Source of the DNA: Alistipes shahii WAL 8301
GTDB taxonomy: Bacteria; Bacteroidota; Bacteroidia; Bacteroidales; Rikenellaceae
DNA length: 64,000 bases
NCBI RefSeq assembly: GCF_025145845.1
Contig: NZ_CP102253.1
Span: forward strand, 1,674,001 to 1,738,000
Direction: 5' to 3'
Within the stretch, counting starts at the first letter, position 1. Every line of letters begins with the position of its first letter. Below, one piece after another: positions 33,356-42,882 of the stretch. A model generated the notes under the pieces. It searched no databases. It was not told the DNA's origin and was given only the letters and a program-made list of their open reading frames with translations. Position numbers and translations under genes: made by a program.

Positions 33356-35122
33356 ATGCCTATAGAAAAACGCTGGGTAGTGAAGCCACAGGGCGACCCC
33401 GCGACGGCAGCCATGCTGGCTGCCGCTCTGCGGATCTCGCCAGTACTGGCCAATCTGCTCGTACAGAGAGGCATAGACACTGTAGAAAAGGCGGAGAAGT
33501 TCTTTAAACCGAGCCTCGCCGACCTGCACGATCCGTTCCTGATGAAGGACATGGAGAAGGCGGTCGAGCGGGTCGAACAGGCCGTTGCGAACCAGGAGAA
33601 GATCATGGTTTACGGCGACTACGACGTGGACGGCTGTACGGCCGTCGCGCTGGTTTACAAGTTCCTGCGCCAGATCGGGCACAAAAACCTGATGTTCTAC
33701 ATCCCCGACCGTTATACCGAAGGATACGGTATTTCGATCAAAGGTATCGACCTCGCCGCCCGCAAGGGCGTGGGGCTTATCATCGCCCTGGACTGCGGCA
33801 TCAAAGCCACGGAAAAGGTTGTCTATGCGAAGACGAAAGGCGTGGATTTCATCATCTGCGACCACCACCTCCCGGCCGAGGAGATTCCCAAGGCCGTAGC
33901 CGTTCTGGACCCCAAGCGGGTCGACTGCTCCTACCCGTTCGACGAACTGTCGGGCTGCGGCGTGGGATTCAAACTCGTGCAGGCCTATGCGCAGAAAAAC
34001 CGCATGCCTTTCGAGCAGATCCTGCCCCTGCTGGACCTGCTGGTCGTGTCGATCGCCTCGGACATCGTGCCGCTGGTCGGCGAGAACCGGATTCTGGCCT
34101 ATTTCGGCCTGAAGAACCTCAACCGCGAGCCGTCGAAAGGTCTGCTGTCGATCATCAAGATCTGCGGGCTGGACAAACACAATATCACCATCGACGACAT
34201 CGTCTTCAAGATCGGGCCGCGCATCAACGCCGCCGGCCGGATGCGAATGGACGAGAACGACGAAAACGCCTCGCCTTCGGGCGGGCACGCCGCCGTGGAG
34301 CTGCTGATCGAGGGCAACGAGTCGATCGCCGAGGAGTTCGGCAGCGTGATCGACGCCTACAACCAGGACCGCAAGTCGATCGACCGCTCCGTCACGCAGG
34401 AAGCGCACGACTATATCGAGGGCAATCCCGAAATGAAGGCCCTCAAGAGCACCGTGATCTACAATCCCCGCTGGATGAAGGGCATCGTGGGCATCGTCGC
34501 GTCGCGTCTCATCGAGACCTACTACCGCCCGACGGTGGTGCTGACGATGAGCAACGGATTCGTGACCGGATCGGCGCGTTCGGTTCCCGGATTCGACCTT
34601 TACCAGGCCGTCGAGTCGTGCTCGGACCTGTTGGAAAACTTCGGCGGACACATGTACGCCGCAGGGCTGACGATGCGTCCGGAAAACGTCGGCGAGTTCA
34701 CGCGGCGGTTCAACGCATACGTGGAGGAGAACATCGACCCGCAGATGCTCGTCCCGCAGGTGGACATCGACAGCGAACTGCTCTTCTCGGACATCACGCC
34801 GGCTTTCCGCAAGGACCTCAACCGCTTTCAGCCCTTCGGGCCGGGCAACACGGCGCCGGTCTTCGCCACCTGCGGCGTGAGCAACCACGGCGACGCCAAG
34901 CTCGTCGGCATGGAGTGCGAGCACCTGCGCATGGACCTGATGCAGCGGCAGAAGCCCAACACCAAGATCCAGGCCATCGCCTTCCAGCAGCCCACGCATT
35001 ACGAATGGGTGCGCTCGGGACGCCCGATCGACGTCTGCTACCAGATCGTCGAAAACCACTACCGGGGAACTGTGACCACCCAGCTCCGGATCAAGGACAT
35101 CAAACCCGTTCTGAACAGGTAG
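33356..35122 (+). CDS. recJ: single-stranded-DNA-specific exonuclease RecJ
   Basis: 588-residue 5'-3' exonuclease of recombination and repair. The DHH phosphoesterase motifs are visible: YGDYDVDGCTA (residues 86-96), DCG and the DHH at 169-171, followed by the HAAVELLIEGNE and GSARSVPGFDLYQ (DHHA1) segments and the C-terminal OB-fold. Length is typical. No TAnnTTTG box is obvious within 60 nt of the start, so the promoter is not assigned. Confidence 0.95.
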   Translation: MPIEKRWVVKPQGDPATAAMLAAALRISPVLANLLVQRGIDTVEKAEKFFKPSLADLHDPFLMKDMEKAVERVEQAVANQEKIMVYGDYDVDGCTAVALVYKFLRQIGHKNLMFYIPDRYTEGYGISIKGIDLAARKGVGLIIALDCGIKATEKVVYAKTKGVDFIICDHHLPAEEIPKAVAVLDPKRVDCSYPFDELSGCGVGFKLVQAYAQKNRMPFEQILPLLDLLVVSIASDIVPLVGENRILAYFGLKNLNREPSKGLLSIIKICGLDKHNITIDDIVFKIGPRINAAGRMRMDENDENASPSGGHAAVELLIEGNESIAEEFGSVIDAYNQDRKSIDRSVTQEAHDYIEGNPEMKALKSTVIYNPRWMKGIVGIVASRLIETYYRPTVVLTMSNGFVTGSARSVPGFDLYQAVESCSDLLENFGGHMYAAGLTMRPENVGEFTRRFNAYVEENIDPQMLVPQVDIDSELLFSDITPAFRKDLNRFQPFGPGNTAPVFATCGVSNHGDAKLVGMECEHLRMDLMQRQKPNTKIQAIAFQQPTHYEWVRSGRPIDVCYQIVENHYRGTVTTQLRIKDIKPVLNR

Positions 35123-35237
35123 TCTCCGTCTTCGAAAGAGAGGTCAGGAACACAACTCCGGGCCTCTCTTTTTCAATTTACATGCGTCATTGCATTTAGC
35201 GTCACAGCCGGTCATCCGGCTCCTTCACTGCAAACAA

Positions 35238-38200
35238 ATGAATCTTCTGAAGAAACCGTTCAGCATTTCCCTCCAGGCCCTGGCGGGAGTTCTGATTTTC
35301 AGCTGCCTGCTGGCACATCCCTTCTCCGAAGCCGCGAGCAGCCCCCCGGGCGACAAGCGCGACTACATGCTGGTGCTGAACACCTACACCGAATCGGCGC
35401 CCTGGAGCAGCCACATTATCAACAGCATCGTCGCGCATATCGACCAGGTGGACAACTTCGAAGTCTACACCGAAAACATGAACTCGCTGTTGATGACGTT
35501 CAAAAAACACAAAACCGGCGAGATCGAATCCTTCAAAAACAACCTGCTGCGGGAATACGGCAAGAATCCGCCCCGGATGCTGGTGCTGCTGGGCGCTCCG
35601 ATCGCCGTGCTGCGCGACTTCGTGAAACAGACCTGGCCCGGCGTGCCGTTGATCCTCTGCTCGGAAATGGACTACATAGGTCCTGAAAACGCCTACCTCG
35701 ACCGCCGCCCGCTGCGCCCCGAGGAGCGGCTGCCGCTGTGCGACAAAGCCGTGTCCGACAACATCACGCTCATCCGCACGCCGCTCTACCTGCGCGAGAA
35801 CGTCGAGCTGATGCGCCGGATGATCCCGGGGATGGATTCGCTGATCTTCGTCGGCGACGGCCGCTATATCAACCAGCAGGCCGACAGCGACCTGCGCGAA
35901 CTGCTGGACCGCGAATTCCCGCAGATCGACTACCGGTTCTACTCGGCACACGAAATGTCGACCGAAGCGCTGCTGGACTCGCTCAACCGCATCGACATCC
36001 ACCGCACGGGCATACTCTTCTCGTCGTGGCATTACACAAAAAAAATCGGCGACAACATCGTCTCCGTCACCGACTCCTACCGCGTCATCGCCAGCGTGCA
36101 GGCCCCGATGTTCGCGCTGATGCCCGCAGACATCCGCGACGGCGGACTGGTCGGAGGCTATGTATACGACGACGCCGAGGTGAACGCACACGTCATTTCG
36201 ACCATCGACGCCGTTCTGGCCGGACACCAGCCACGCGACATTCCGTTCTACGCCCCGCAGGACGCCCGCCCGGTCTTCAACTACGCAGCCCTCGAACGCA
36301 AGGACCTCTCGCCGCACACCTGCCCGGCCAACACGCTCTTCTACAACAAACCGGTATCGACGCTCGAACAGTACAAATGGGCGATCGGGGGCGTCGTGCT
36401 GCTGCTGGCCTTCATCGGCATCCAACAGTGGCGCATTCGCATGATGTATCGCGTGGAATCGGCCCGGCAGCGGGAATCGGAAAGTCTGGCGAAATATTCG
36501 AACCTGTTCAACGCCATGTCGATCGTCTACATCCAGATGAAGGTGATTTACGACGAAAACGGCAACCCCGCAGACGCCCTCTACTGCGACGTGAACTCCC
36601 GTTACGAACGCATATTCATCCCCCGCGAGCAGGCGATCGGACGACGGGTCAGCGAACTGTTCCCCTTCCCGATGACCGAATTCATGCGGCTGATAAAAAT
36701 CGCACAGACCGAGAACCGGACCATCACCTACCCCTATTATTACGAACCGCGCGACATCTTCTACGAAGTGGTGATCAGCCGCTCGTACCTCGAAGAACAC
36801 ATCGACATCTTCTGCCTCGACGGCACGGCGCTCTACAAAACGCAGCAGAAACTCGATTCGATTAACCACAAGCTGGCGATGGCGCTCGACGTGGCGGACA
36901 TCGTGCCCTGGAAATGGGACCTGCGCAAAGGGTCGATCCTGTGCGACGTGAACAAATCGGTGCACGGCCAAATGCTCGCCGGGACGAACGCCGACCAGCA
37001 GCTGGAAGTCCCCTCGGAAAGCTATTTCGCCAAGATCCACAAGGAAGACCGCGAGCGGGTGCGCCGCGCCTACGACGACCTGATCGCCGGACGGAAGGAC
37101 AAGGTGCGCGAGGAGTACCGCGTAGCCTCCGACGCCGGAGGACGCTGGCATCTGGACTGGGTGGAGGCACAGGCCACCGTGGACCAGCGCGACGACGACG
37201 GGCGCCCGCTGAACCTCATCGGATCGTCGCTCGTCATCACGCCGCGCAAGCGGCTGGAGCAGGACCTCCGTTCGGCACGCGACCGCGCCGAGGAGTCGAA
37301 CCGCCTCAAATCGGCCTTCCTGGCCAACATGAGCCACGAAATCCGCACGCCGCTCAACGCCATCGTAGGGTTCTCGAGCATCCTTGCCGAGACCGACGAG
37401 GAGCAGGAAAAGCGGGAATACATTTCGATCATCGAGAACAACAACGCCCTGCTCCTGCAACTGATCGGCGACATCCTCGACCTCTCGAAGATCGAGGCCG
37501 GAACTCTGGAATTCAACTTCTCGGACTTCGAGCTGAACGAACTGATGCACGAAAAGGAGAACATCATCCGCATGAAAACGGCCGAAGGCGTCGAACTGAT
37601 CTTCGAACCGGGGCTTGACGCATGTCTGTTCCACTCCGACCGCAACCGGCTTTCGCAGCTGCTGATCAACCTGCTGACCAACGCCGCGAAATTCACCGCC
37701 AAAGGGTCGATCCGCTTCGGCTACCGGGCGGAGGGCAGCCGGCTCCGTTTCTACGTCTCCGACACGGGCTGCGGCATTCCGCCCGAAGGGCAGCGGCGGA
37801 TTTTCGACCGGTTCGTCAAACTCAACTCCTTCAAACAGGGCACGGGACTCGGGCTTCCGATCTGCAAAAGCATTGTCGAACATCTCGGCGGAGAGATCGG
37901 TGTGAAGTCGGAAGAAGGGCGCGGCACGACCTTCTGGTTCACGCTTCCCTACGTCACCGGCAAGCCCTGCGAAACCCCGTGCGGGGAGATCCCGACGGTT
38001 TCGGTCGAAAAGGACAAACTGACGATCCTCATTGCCGAGGACAATGACAGCAACTACCGTCTTTTCGAAACGATCCTGCGCCGCGACTACCGGCTGATAC
38101 ACGCCCGGGACGGGGAGCAGGCCGTGGAACTGTGCCGCACGGAACATCCGCACCTGATTCTCATGGACATCAACATGCCCGTGATGAACGGTTACGAGGC

Positions 38201-38387
38201 CGCGGCGGAAATCCGCAAATTCGCAGCGGAAATCCCGATCGTCGCCGTCACGGCCTACGCCTACGCCTCCGACGAGCAGAAGATCATGCAGAACGGATTC
38301 ACGGGCTACATGCCCAAGCCGATCAACGCCCCGCAGCTCAAAAAACAGATTCTCGACATCCTGCGGGAACGCATCACGCTGATATGA
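35238..38387 (+). CDS. hybrid sensor histidine kinase with periplasmic sensor and receiver domain
   Basis: 1049 residues. A signal-like N-terminus (ISLQALAGVLIFSCLL) precedes a periplasmic region of about 340 residues resembling an ABC substrate-binding-type domain (RMLVLLGAPIAVL ... SLIFVGDG ... TGILFSSWHY), a TM helix (YKWAIGGVVLLLAFIGI), two PAS domains, the kinase core with phospho-accepting H700 (LANMSHEIRTPLNA) and ATP-binding NLLTNAAKF, G-box DTGCGIPP, then a receiver with phospho-acceptor D977 (LILMDINMPVMNGYEA). No HTH output is present, so it should signal to a separate regulator. The ATG at 35238 is preferred to 35190. Confidence 0.9.
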   Translation: MNLLKKPFSISLQALAGVLIFSCLLAHPFSEAASSPPGDKRDYMLVLNTYTESAPWSSHIINSIVAHIDQVDNFEVYTENMNSLLMTFKKHKTGEIESFKNNLLREYGKNPPRMLVLLGAPIAVLRDFVKQTWPGVPLILCSEMDYIGPENAYLDRRPLRPEERLPLCDKAVSDNITLIRTPLYLRENVELMRRMIPGMDSLIFVGDGRYINQQADSDLRELLDREFPQIDYRFYSAHEMSTEALLDSLNRIDIHRTGILFSSWHYTKKIGDNIVSVTDSYRVIASVQAPMFALMPADIRDGGLVGGYVYDDAEVNAHVISTIDAVLAGHQPRDIPFYAPQDARPVFNYAALERKDLSPHTCPANTLFYNKPVSTLEQYKWAIGGVVLLLAFIGIQQWRIRMMYRVESARQRESESLAKYSNLFNAMSIVYIQMKVIYDENGNPADALYCDVNSRYERIFIPREQAIGRRVSELFPFPMTEFMRLIKIAQTENRTITYPYYYEPRDIFYEVVISRSYLEEHIDIFCLDGTALYKTQQKLDSINHKLAMALDVADIVPWKWDLRKGSILCDVNKSVHGQMLAGTNADQQLEVPSESYFAKIHKEDRERVRRAYDDLIAGRKDKVREEYRVASDAGGRWHLDWVEAQATVDQRDDDGRPLNLIGSSLVITPRKRLEQDLRSARDRAEESNRLKSAFLANMSHEIRTPLNAIVGFSSILAETDEEQEKREYISIIENNNALLLQLIGDILDLSKIEAGTLEFNFSDFELNELMHEKENIIRMKTAEGVELIFEPGLDACLFHSDRNRLSQLLINLLTNAAKFTAKGSIRFGYRAEGSRLRFYVSDTGCGIPPEGQRRIFDRFVKLNSFKQGTGLGLPICKSIVEHLGGEIGVKSEEGRGTTFWFTLPYVTGKPCETPCGEIPTVSVEKDKLTILIAEDNDSNYRLFETILRRDYRLIHARDGEQAVELCRTEHPHLILMDINMPVMNGYEAAAEIRKFAAEIPIVAVTAYAYASDEQKIMQNGFTGYMPKPINAPQLKKQILDILRERITLI

Positions 38388-38388
38388 A

Positions 38389-38425
38389 ACGTTAAAGGAC
38401 GCCTCGAAGGGCGTCCTTTAACGTT
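38389..38425. terminator. bidirectional terminator between the histidine kinase and nitroreductase genes
   Basis: CGTTAAAGGACGCC/GGCGTCCTTTAACG around TCGAA, serving two convergent genes. Confidence 0.85.
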
Positions 38426-38954
38426 ATCCGAGCCGGAGAATCCGCGCCTCGTCGTCCGCAGGCGGCAGCGGGGCGGGGGAAAAGTCAGAATAGCCCAGGG
38501 CGATGGCGCAGAGGGGTTCGCAGCCGTCGGGAACGGGCAGGAACGTCCGCAGGTAATCGGCGGCCCTCTCTCCGTCGGGGGCGTCCTTGCGGCGGGGCCG
38601 TCCGTTGACGTGCACCCAGCACGAAGCCAGCCCTTCGTCGACGCAGGCCAGCTGGAGCACCGTGGCCGAAATCGCGGCGTTCTCACGCCACAGATCGCTC
38701 GCCGAGGTGTCGCCCAGCACCAGGACCGCCAGCGGCGCGCCCTTCAGAAACGCCGACCCGTAATCGCGCATTTCGGCCATGCGGGCCACCAGCGCGGGAT
38801 CGTCGACCACCAGAAAACGCGTCGTGCGCGTATTGCGTGCCGAAGGGGCCGAAAGGGCTTCGGCGAGGATGCGGTCCACGACCTCTCGGGGAACTTCGCG
38901 GTCGGTGAATTTACGGACCGAACGGCGTTTCGCAATCAATTCCTTGAACTCCAT
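38424..38954 (-). CDS. nitroreductase family protein
   Basis: 176 residues of the FMN-dependent nitroreductase fold: MEFKELIAKRRSVRKFTDREV at the N-terminus (R-R-S-x-R FMN contact), ALSAPSARNTRTTRFLVV, then ASCWVHVNG and ALGYSD near the end. It reduces nitro compounds or quinones with NAD(P)H. The protein is short for the family (usually about 180-220 residues), but both FMN-contact regions are present. Confidence 0.9.
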   Translation of the reverse strand: MEFKELIAKRRSVRKFTDREVPREVVDRILAEALSAPSARNTRTTRFLVVDDPALVARMAEMRDYGSAFLKGAPLAVLVLGDTSASDLWRENAAISATVLQLACVDEGLASCWVHVNGRPRRKDAPDGERAADYLRTFLPVPDGCEPLCAIALGYSDFSPAPLPPADDEARILRLG

Positions 38955-39087
38955 AATCTGTTGTTTTTACGTACGTTATTGCCGGAAAAGAGCCTCTGTT
39001 CCAGACAGACTGCGCCCCGGACCGGCACGAAAGCGACCGGCGTCGGGGCCGGTTTGCGCTGTTTTTGCAAAAATACGAAAAAAAAGC

Positions 39088-39095
39088 TATCTTTG
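39088..39095 (+). promoter_or_regulatory. -7 promoter box before the HAD gene (leader element, copy 1)
   Basis: TATCTTTG, 114 nt before the ATG at 39210. The same box and following leader occur at 52711. Confidence 0.7.
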
Positions 39096-39120
39096 GTGTC
39101 GGGGTCGCTGCGGCCCCTTC

Positions 39121-39180
39121 ATCTGTCGGAAGGTTTTACCGAACCGCATGCCATACGGTTTTGCAGCCGTCTGATTTTTA
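39121..39180 (+). ncRNA. conserved 5' leader element, copy 1
   Basis: A 42-nt block starting ATCTGTCGGAAGGTTTTACC matches copy 2 (from 52738) at 36 of 42 positions, at a similar distance from a TATCTTTG promoter. Both contain ACCG...CGGT able to pair around a CATGC loop and a start codon at the same place; here ATG 39148 gives an 8-codon uORF (MPYGFAAV, stop at 39172-39174). Likely a regulatory leader or small RNA start. Confidence 0.6.
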
Positions 39181-39209
39181 GCAGCTTTAAAATCAAAACT
39201 TTGAAAACG

Positions 39210-40049
39210 ATGGAATTCAGATTTACCATAGCACTGATCTACGACTTCGACGGAACGCTCGCTCCGGGCAACATGCAGGAATACGACTTCATTCCGGCCG
39301 TCGGCAAGAGCAACAAGGAGTTCTGGACCGAGGCCAACACGCTGGCCGAGGAGCAGGACGCCGACATGGTCCTTACGTACATGGCGCGGATGATCCAGGA
39401 GGCCAAGTCGAAGGGCCTGTCGCTGCGCCGCGAGGCGTTTCAGGATTCGGGCCGCCGCGTGACGCTCTTCGCGGGGGTCAAAGAGTGGTTTTCGCGCATC
39501 AACGCCTACGGGGCCGGGCGGGGCATCCGCATCCTGCACTACATCAACTCCTCGGGGCTGAAGGAGATCATCGAGGGCACGGAGATCGCCCACGAGTTCC
39601 GCAAGATCTACGCCTGCTCGTTCCTCTACGACGTGGACGGCATCGCCTACTGGCCCGCCGTGGCGGTCAACTACACCAACAAGACGCAGTTCATCTTCAA
39701 GATCAACAAGGGCGTTGAGTCGGTTTTCGATTCGAAGCTGGTCAACCGCTACATCCCCGAAAACGAGCGTCCCGTACCGTTCAAACACATGATCTACGTG
39801 GGCGACGGGACCACCGACATCCCCTGTATGCGGCTGGTCAAGAACTCCGGGGGCCATTCGATCGCGGTCTACAACCCCGACCGGAAGGGGGCCAGCAAGG
39901 AGATGGCCTCGCTGATCCACGACAACCGCGTGAGCCACGTATGCCCGGCCGACTACACGGAGGGTTCGGAGATGGACATCCTCGTGAAGACCATCATCGA
40001 CAAGATCGACCTCGACGACAGACTGGAAAAACTGGAGGTCGTCCGATAA
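39210..40049 (+). CDS. HAD superfamily phosphatase-like protein
   Basis: 279-residue haloacid dehalogenase-type hydrolase. Motif I is IYDFDGTLAPGN (nucleophile Asp, DxD), motif II includes HYINSSGLKEIIEG, and motif IV is MIYVGDGTTDIPCMRL (GDGxxD). The substrate cannot be named; proteins like this are annotated as haloacid dehalogenase-like hydrolases. Its start at 39210 is preceded by the conserved leader element. The membrane-protein gene starts 1 nt after its stop, making one operon with the ABC-like pair. Confidence 0.88.
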   Translation: MEFRFTIALIYDFDGTLAPGNMQEYDFIPAVGKSNKEFWTEANTLAEEQDADMVLTYMARMIQEAKSKGLSLRREAFQDSGRRVTLFAGVKEWFSRINAYGAGRGIRILHYINSSGLKEIIEGTEIAHEFRKIYACSFLYDVDGIAYWPAVAVNYTNKTQFIFKINKGVESVFDSKLVNRYIPENERPVPFKHMIYVGDGTTDIPCMRLVKNSGGHSIAVYNPDRKGASKEMASLIHDNRVSHVCPADYTEGSEMDILVKTIIDKIDLDDRLEKLEVVR

Positions 40050-40050
40050 C

Positions 40051-40632
40051 ATGCTTGCCGGGAAAGTCTACTCCGGACGGCTGGTGCGCCCGGCCCTGTT
40101 CGGCGGATCGCCCGAGTGGACCGCCGGGGTGCGCCGGCATCCTACTGCGGTCGTCGCCGCGGCCGTCGTGCTGCTCGTCTGCGCCTGCATCCCCTATGCC
40201 GGATTCCCGGCCCTTTATCTCGCGGCGGCGGCCTGCGGGGCGTTCTATGCCGCGAACGAACCTCTGCAACTCCTGCTGCTGCCCGGAAAGGGCGCCGCGC
40301 GATTGCTTGCCCGCAAGATCTTCACGGCCTGGCGCAACTACTTTCTGATGACCGCCCCTTTCGCCGTGCTGGCACTCCTCGCACAGCCCCGTTCGGCCTG
40401 GATGGCCGCGGCGTGGGCCCCGCTGGCGGCGTTGGCGCTGCTCTATTTCGTCGCGGCCAAATACGCCCGCTACGACCCGGCGGACGAATCCCCGCGCTGG
40501 CCGCTGGCCGCCAAACTGGGCGCCACGGGATTCCTCATCCCCCTGCTGCTGCCGCTGAGCCTCTGCCTTGTGGTGAGCTACGCCTTGAGGGCCGAACGCA
40601 ATCTCAACCGCTATCTCCATGATTACGATTGA
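40051..40632 (+). CDS. integral membrane protein, probable ABC-transporter permease-like partner
   Basis: 193 residues with about five hydrophobic helices (AVVAAAVVLLVCACIPYAGF, ALYLAAAACGAFYAA, FAVLALLAQ, AALALLYFVAAK and LIPLLLPLSLCLVVSYAL). It overlaps the next gene, an ABC ATPase-like protein, by 14 nt, so the two are likely a functional pair, e.g. a small ABC export or lipid-linked system. No substrate is evident. Confidence 0.7.
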   Translation: MLAGKVYSGRLVRPALFGGSPEWTAGVRRHPTAVVAAAVVLLVCACIPYAGFPALYLAAAACGAFYAANEPLQLLLLPGKGAARLLARKIFTAWRNYFLMTAPFAVLALLAQPRSAWMAAAWAPLAALALLYFVAAKYARYDPADESPRWPLAAKLGATGFLIPLLLPLSLCLVVSYALRAERNLNRYLHDYD

Positions 40633-41275
40633 CGCACTCCGGGTCCGCGACAGGGAGCGGACGCCGCTCGACGGCGTGACGATGCTCCTCACGGCCAATG
40701 CCGTCCACGGCATCGCAGGCGAGGGCCGCAGTGAACTGCTCCGGGCCGTATACGGACTCGCCGTGCCCGAATCGGGAAGCGTCACCTCGGGCGGACACCC
40801 CCTGCGGCGGCGCGACATGGCCTATCTGGAGGCGGAGCCGCGCTTCTGGCCGGGACTGACAGCGGGGGATTGCCTCGGCCTCGTACGCCGCTACCATCCC
40901 GCATCGGACCCGGCTCCGTTGCTTCGGCGGCTGCCCGTACCGCCCGCCGCCGAAGCAGCCTCCATGCCGCCCAACGAGCGGAAACGGCTGGCGCTGATCC
41001 TGCTGCTGATGCAGCGCAAACGGGTTCTGCTGCTCGACGAACCTTTTTGCGGACTCGACGCCGAAAGCGTTTTCGTCGTGCAGCAACTGATCCTGCAACT
41101 CGGCTGCGAGGGGCGGACCCTGCTCGTCGCAGCCGATTCGCTCGCCCTGCTCGACGGCATCTGCGACGATCTCTACGTGCTCGGCGGCGGGCAGGTCCAG
41201 GGACGTTACGAACATTACGAATTCCGACGGGCAATCCGCGAAGCGGGTTCCGCGGCGGGATTCCCGAAAAAATAG
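40619..41275 (+). CDS. ABC-type ATP-binding protein with degenerate motifs
   Basis: 218 residues with the ABC ATPase fold and a good Walker B (VLLLDEP, D140-E141). Walker A is altered: GIAGEGRSE (residues 31-39) has Arg37 in place of the catalytic Lys and Glu39 for Thr. The signature LSGGQ is replaced by MPPNER (116-121) and the H-loop His is absent (LLVAADSL). ATP hydrolysis is therefore doubtful; it may be a non-hydrolysing or regulatory subunit. Paired with the preceding membrane protein. Confidence 0.8.
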   Translation: MITIDALRVRDRERTPLDGVTMLLTANAVHGIAGEGRSELLRAVYGLAVPESGSVTSGGHPLRRRDMAYLEAEPRFWPGLTAGDCLGLVRRYHPASDPAPLLRRLPVPPAAEAASMPPNERKRLALILLLMQRKRVLLLDEPFCGLDAESVFVVQQLILQLGCEGRTLLVAADSLALLDGICDDLYVLGGGQVQGRYEHYEFRRAIREAGSAAGFPKK

Positions 41276-41283
41276 TATTTTTG
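41276..41283 (+). promoter_or_regulatory. -7 promoter box of rdgB
   Basis: TATTTTTG starting just after the ABC-like gene's stop (41275), 16 nt before the rdgB ATG. Confidence 0.55.
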
Positions 41284-41299
41284 TCCAAAACCGCAACCC

Positions 41300-41881
41300 A
41301 TGAAAATCGTTTTCGCCACCAACAACGCCCACAAACTCACGGAAGTACAGGCCGTGCTGGGCGACGCCTATACGCTCGTGACGCCCCGCGACTGCGGCGT
41401 CACGGAGGAAATCCCCGAAGATCAGGAAACGCTCGAAGGCAACGCCTCGCAAAAGGCCCGCTACCTGCACCGCCGCACGGGACTCGACTGCTTCGCCGAC
41501 GACACGGGACTCGAAGTCGAGGCGCTCGGCGGCGCCCCGGGCGTACATTCGGCCCGTTACGCCACCGACGGCCATGACTTCGCGGCCAACAACCGCCTGC
41601 TGCTGAAAAACCTCGAAGGAGCCGAAAACCGCCGCGCACGGTTCCGGACGGTCATTTCGCTGCTTCAGGGCGGCAAGGAGCTCCTGTTCGAAGGCATCGT
41701 CGAAGGGCGCATCATCGACCGTGAGGCCGGGCACGAGGGCTTCGGCTACGACCCGCTGTTCGTTCCCGACGGCTACACGAAGACCTTCGCCGAGATGACG
41801 ACCGAAGAGAAAAACGCCGTTTCGCACCGCGCCCGCGCCGTGCGCAAACTCGCGGCTTACCTCCATTCAACCGAACGATAG
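41300..41881 (+). CDS. rdgB: non-canonical purine NTP pyrophosphatase
   Basis: 193-residue RdgB/HAM1 enzyme that removes dITP and XTP from the nucleotide pool. FATNNAHKLTEVQAVLGD at the start, FADDTGLEVEALGGAPGVHSARYA in the centre and GFGYDPLFVPDGYTKTFAEM near the C-terminus are family hallmarks. Followed 3 nt later by a Gfo/Idh/MocA gene in the same direction. Confidence 0.95.
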   Translation: MKIVFATNNAHKLTEVQAVLGDAYTLVTPRDCGVTEEIPEDQETLEGNASQKARYLHRRTGLDCFADDTGLEVEALGGAPGVHSARYATDGHDFAANNRLLLKNLEGAENRRARFRTVISLLQGGKELLFEGIVEGRIIDREAGHEGFGYDPLFVPDGYTKTFAEMTTEEKNAVSHRARAVRKLAAYLHSTER

Positions 41882-41884
41882 CCC

Positions 41885-42862
41885 ATGAAAACCGTCAACT
41901 GGGGAATCGTAGGCTGCGGCAACGTCTGCGAGCGCAAGAGCGGCCCGGCGATGTACAAGACCCCACACTCGGCCCTCGCGGCCGTCATGCGCCGCGACGC
42001 GGAGAAGGCGGCCGACTTCGCACGGCGCCACAACGTGCCGAAAAGCTACACCGACGCCGCGGCGCTGATCGCCGACCCGGAGGTGGACATCGTCTACGTG
42101 GCCACGCCTCCCGGCACGCACCGGGAACTCGCGGTGCAGGCCCTCGAAGCCGGGAAGCCCGTCTACGTCGAGAAGCCGATGGCAATGAACCACGCCGAGT
42201 GCCTCGAAATGATCGCAGCGGCGGAAAAAGCCGGGCAGAAACTCTTCGTGGCCTACTACCGCCGGGCGCTGCCCTATTTCCTCAAAGTCAAGGAACTGCT
42301 CGACGGAGGGTCCGTCGGGCAGCCGTTGACGGCGGAAGTCCGCCTGCTCCGCCCGGAAAGACCCGAAGACCGCGATCCGGCCCGGCTTCCGTGGCGGCTG
42401 CGCCGGGAGGTCGGAGGCGAAGGCTATTTCCACGACCTCGCACCGCACACGCTCGACATCCTCGATTTCCTGCTCGGGGAGATCGCCGACGCCCGGGGCT
42501 GCAAAAGCAACCTCGGCGGATTCTACGACGTGGCCGACACCGTCACGGCGGCGTTCCGCTTTCGCTCGGGCGTCACGGGGACCGGAACGTGGTGTTTCGT
42601 CGCCCCGCCCCAGGCCGTCGAGGATTCGGTCGCCATCACGGGCCGCAAGGGCATCATACGCTTCAGCACCTTCACGTTCAGCCCCATCGAACTGACGACG
42701 GCCGGGGGCACGGAGCGTTTCCGGATCGACCCTACGGAGCACATTCAGGGTCCGCTGATCGAAACGATCGTCGCCGAACTGCGCGGCGAGGGGCGCTGTC
42801 CCTCGACGGGAACCTCGGCCGCGAGAACATCCCGGGTCATGGACCGGATCATATCCGAATAA
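41885..42862 (+). CDS. Gfo/Idh/MocA family oxidoreductase
   Basis: 325-residue NAD(P)-dependent oxidoreductase. The N-terminal Rossmann domain starts WGIVGCGNVCERKSGPAM (G-x-G-x-x-x), with VYVEKPMAMNHAEC giving the EKP motif; the C-terminal substrate domain follows (GGEGYFHDLAPHTLDILDFLLG with catalytic-type His). The sugar or inositol substrate is unknown. It follows rdgB by 3 nt, so the two are probably one transcript. Confidence 0.9.
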   Translation: MKTVNWGIVGCGNVCERKSGPAMYKTPHSALAAVMRRDAEKAADFARRHNVPKSYTDAAALIADPEVDIVYVATPPGTHRELAVQALEAGKPVYVEKPMAMNHAECLEMIAAAEKAGQKLFVAYYRRALPYFLKVKELLDGGSVGQPLTAEVRLLRPERPEDRDPARLPWRLRREVGGEGYFHDLAPHTLDILDFLLGEIADARGCKSNLGGFYDVADTVTAAFRFRSGVTGTGTWCFVAPPQAVEDSVAITGRKGIIRFSTFTFSPIELTTAGGTERFRIDPTEHIQGPLIETIVAELRGEGRCPSTGTSAARTSRVMDRIISE

Positions 42863-42868
42863 AATCGT

Positions 42869-42876
42869 TATCTTTG
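42869..42876 (+). promoter_or_regulatory. -7 promoter box of folE
   Basis: TATCTTTG with only 6 nt between the box and the ATG at 42883, so transcription would start at or next to the start codon: a probable leaderless mRNA. Confidence 0.7.
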
Positions 42877-42882
42877 CACCCT

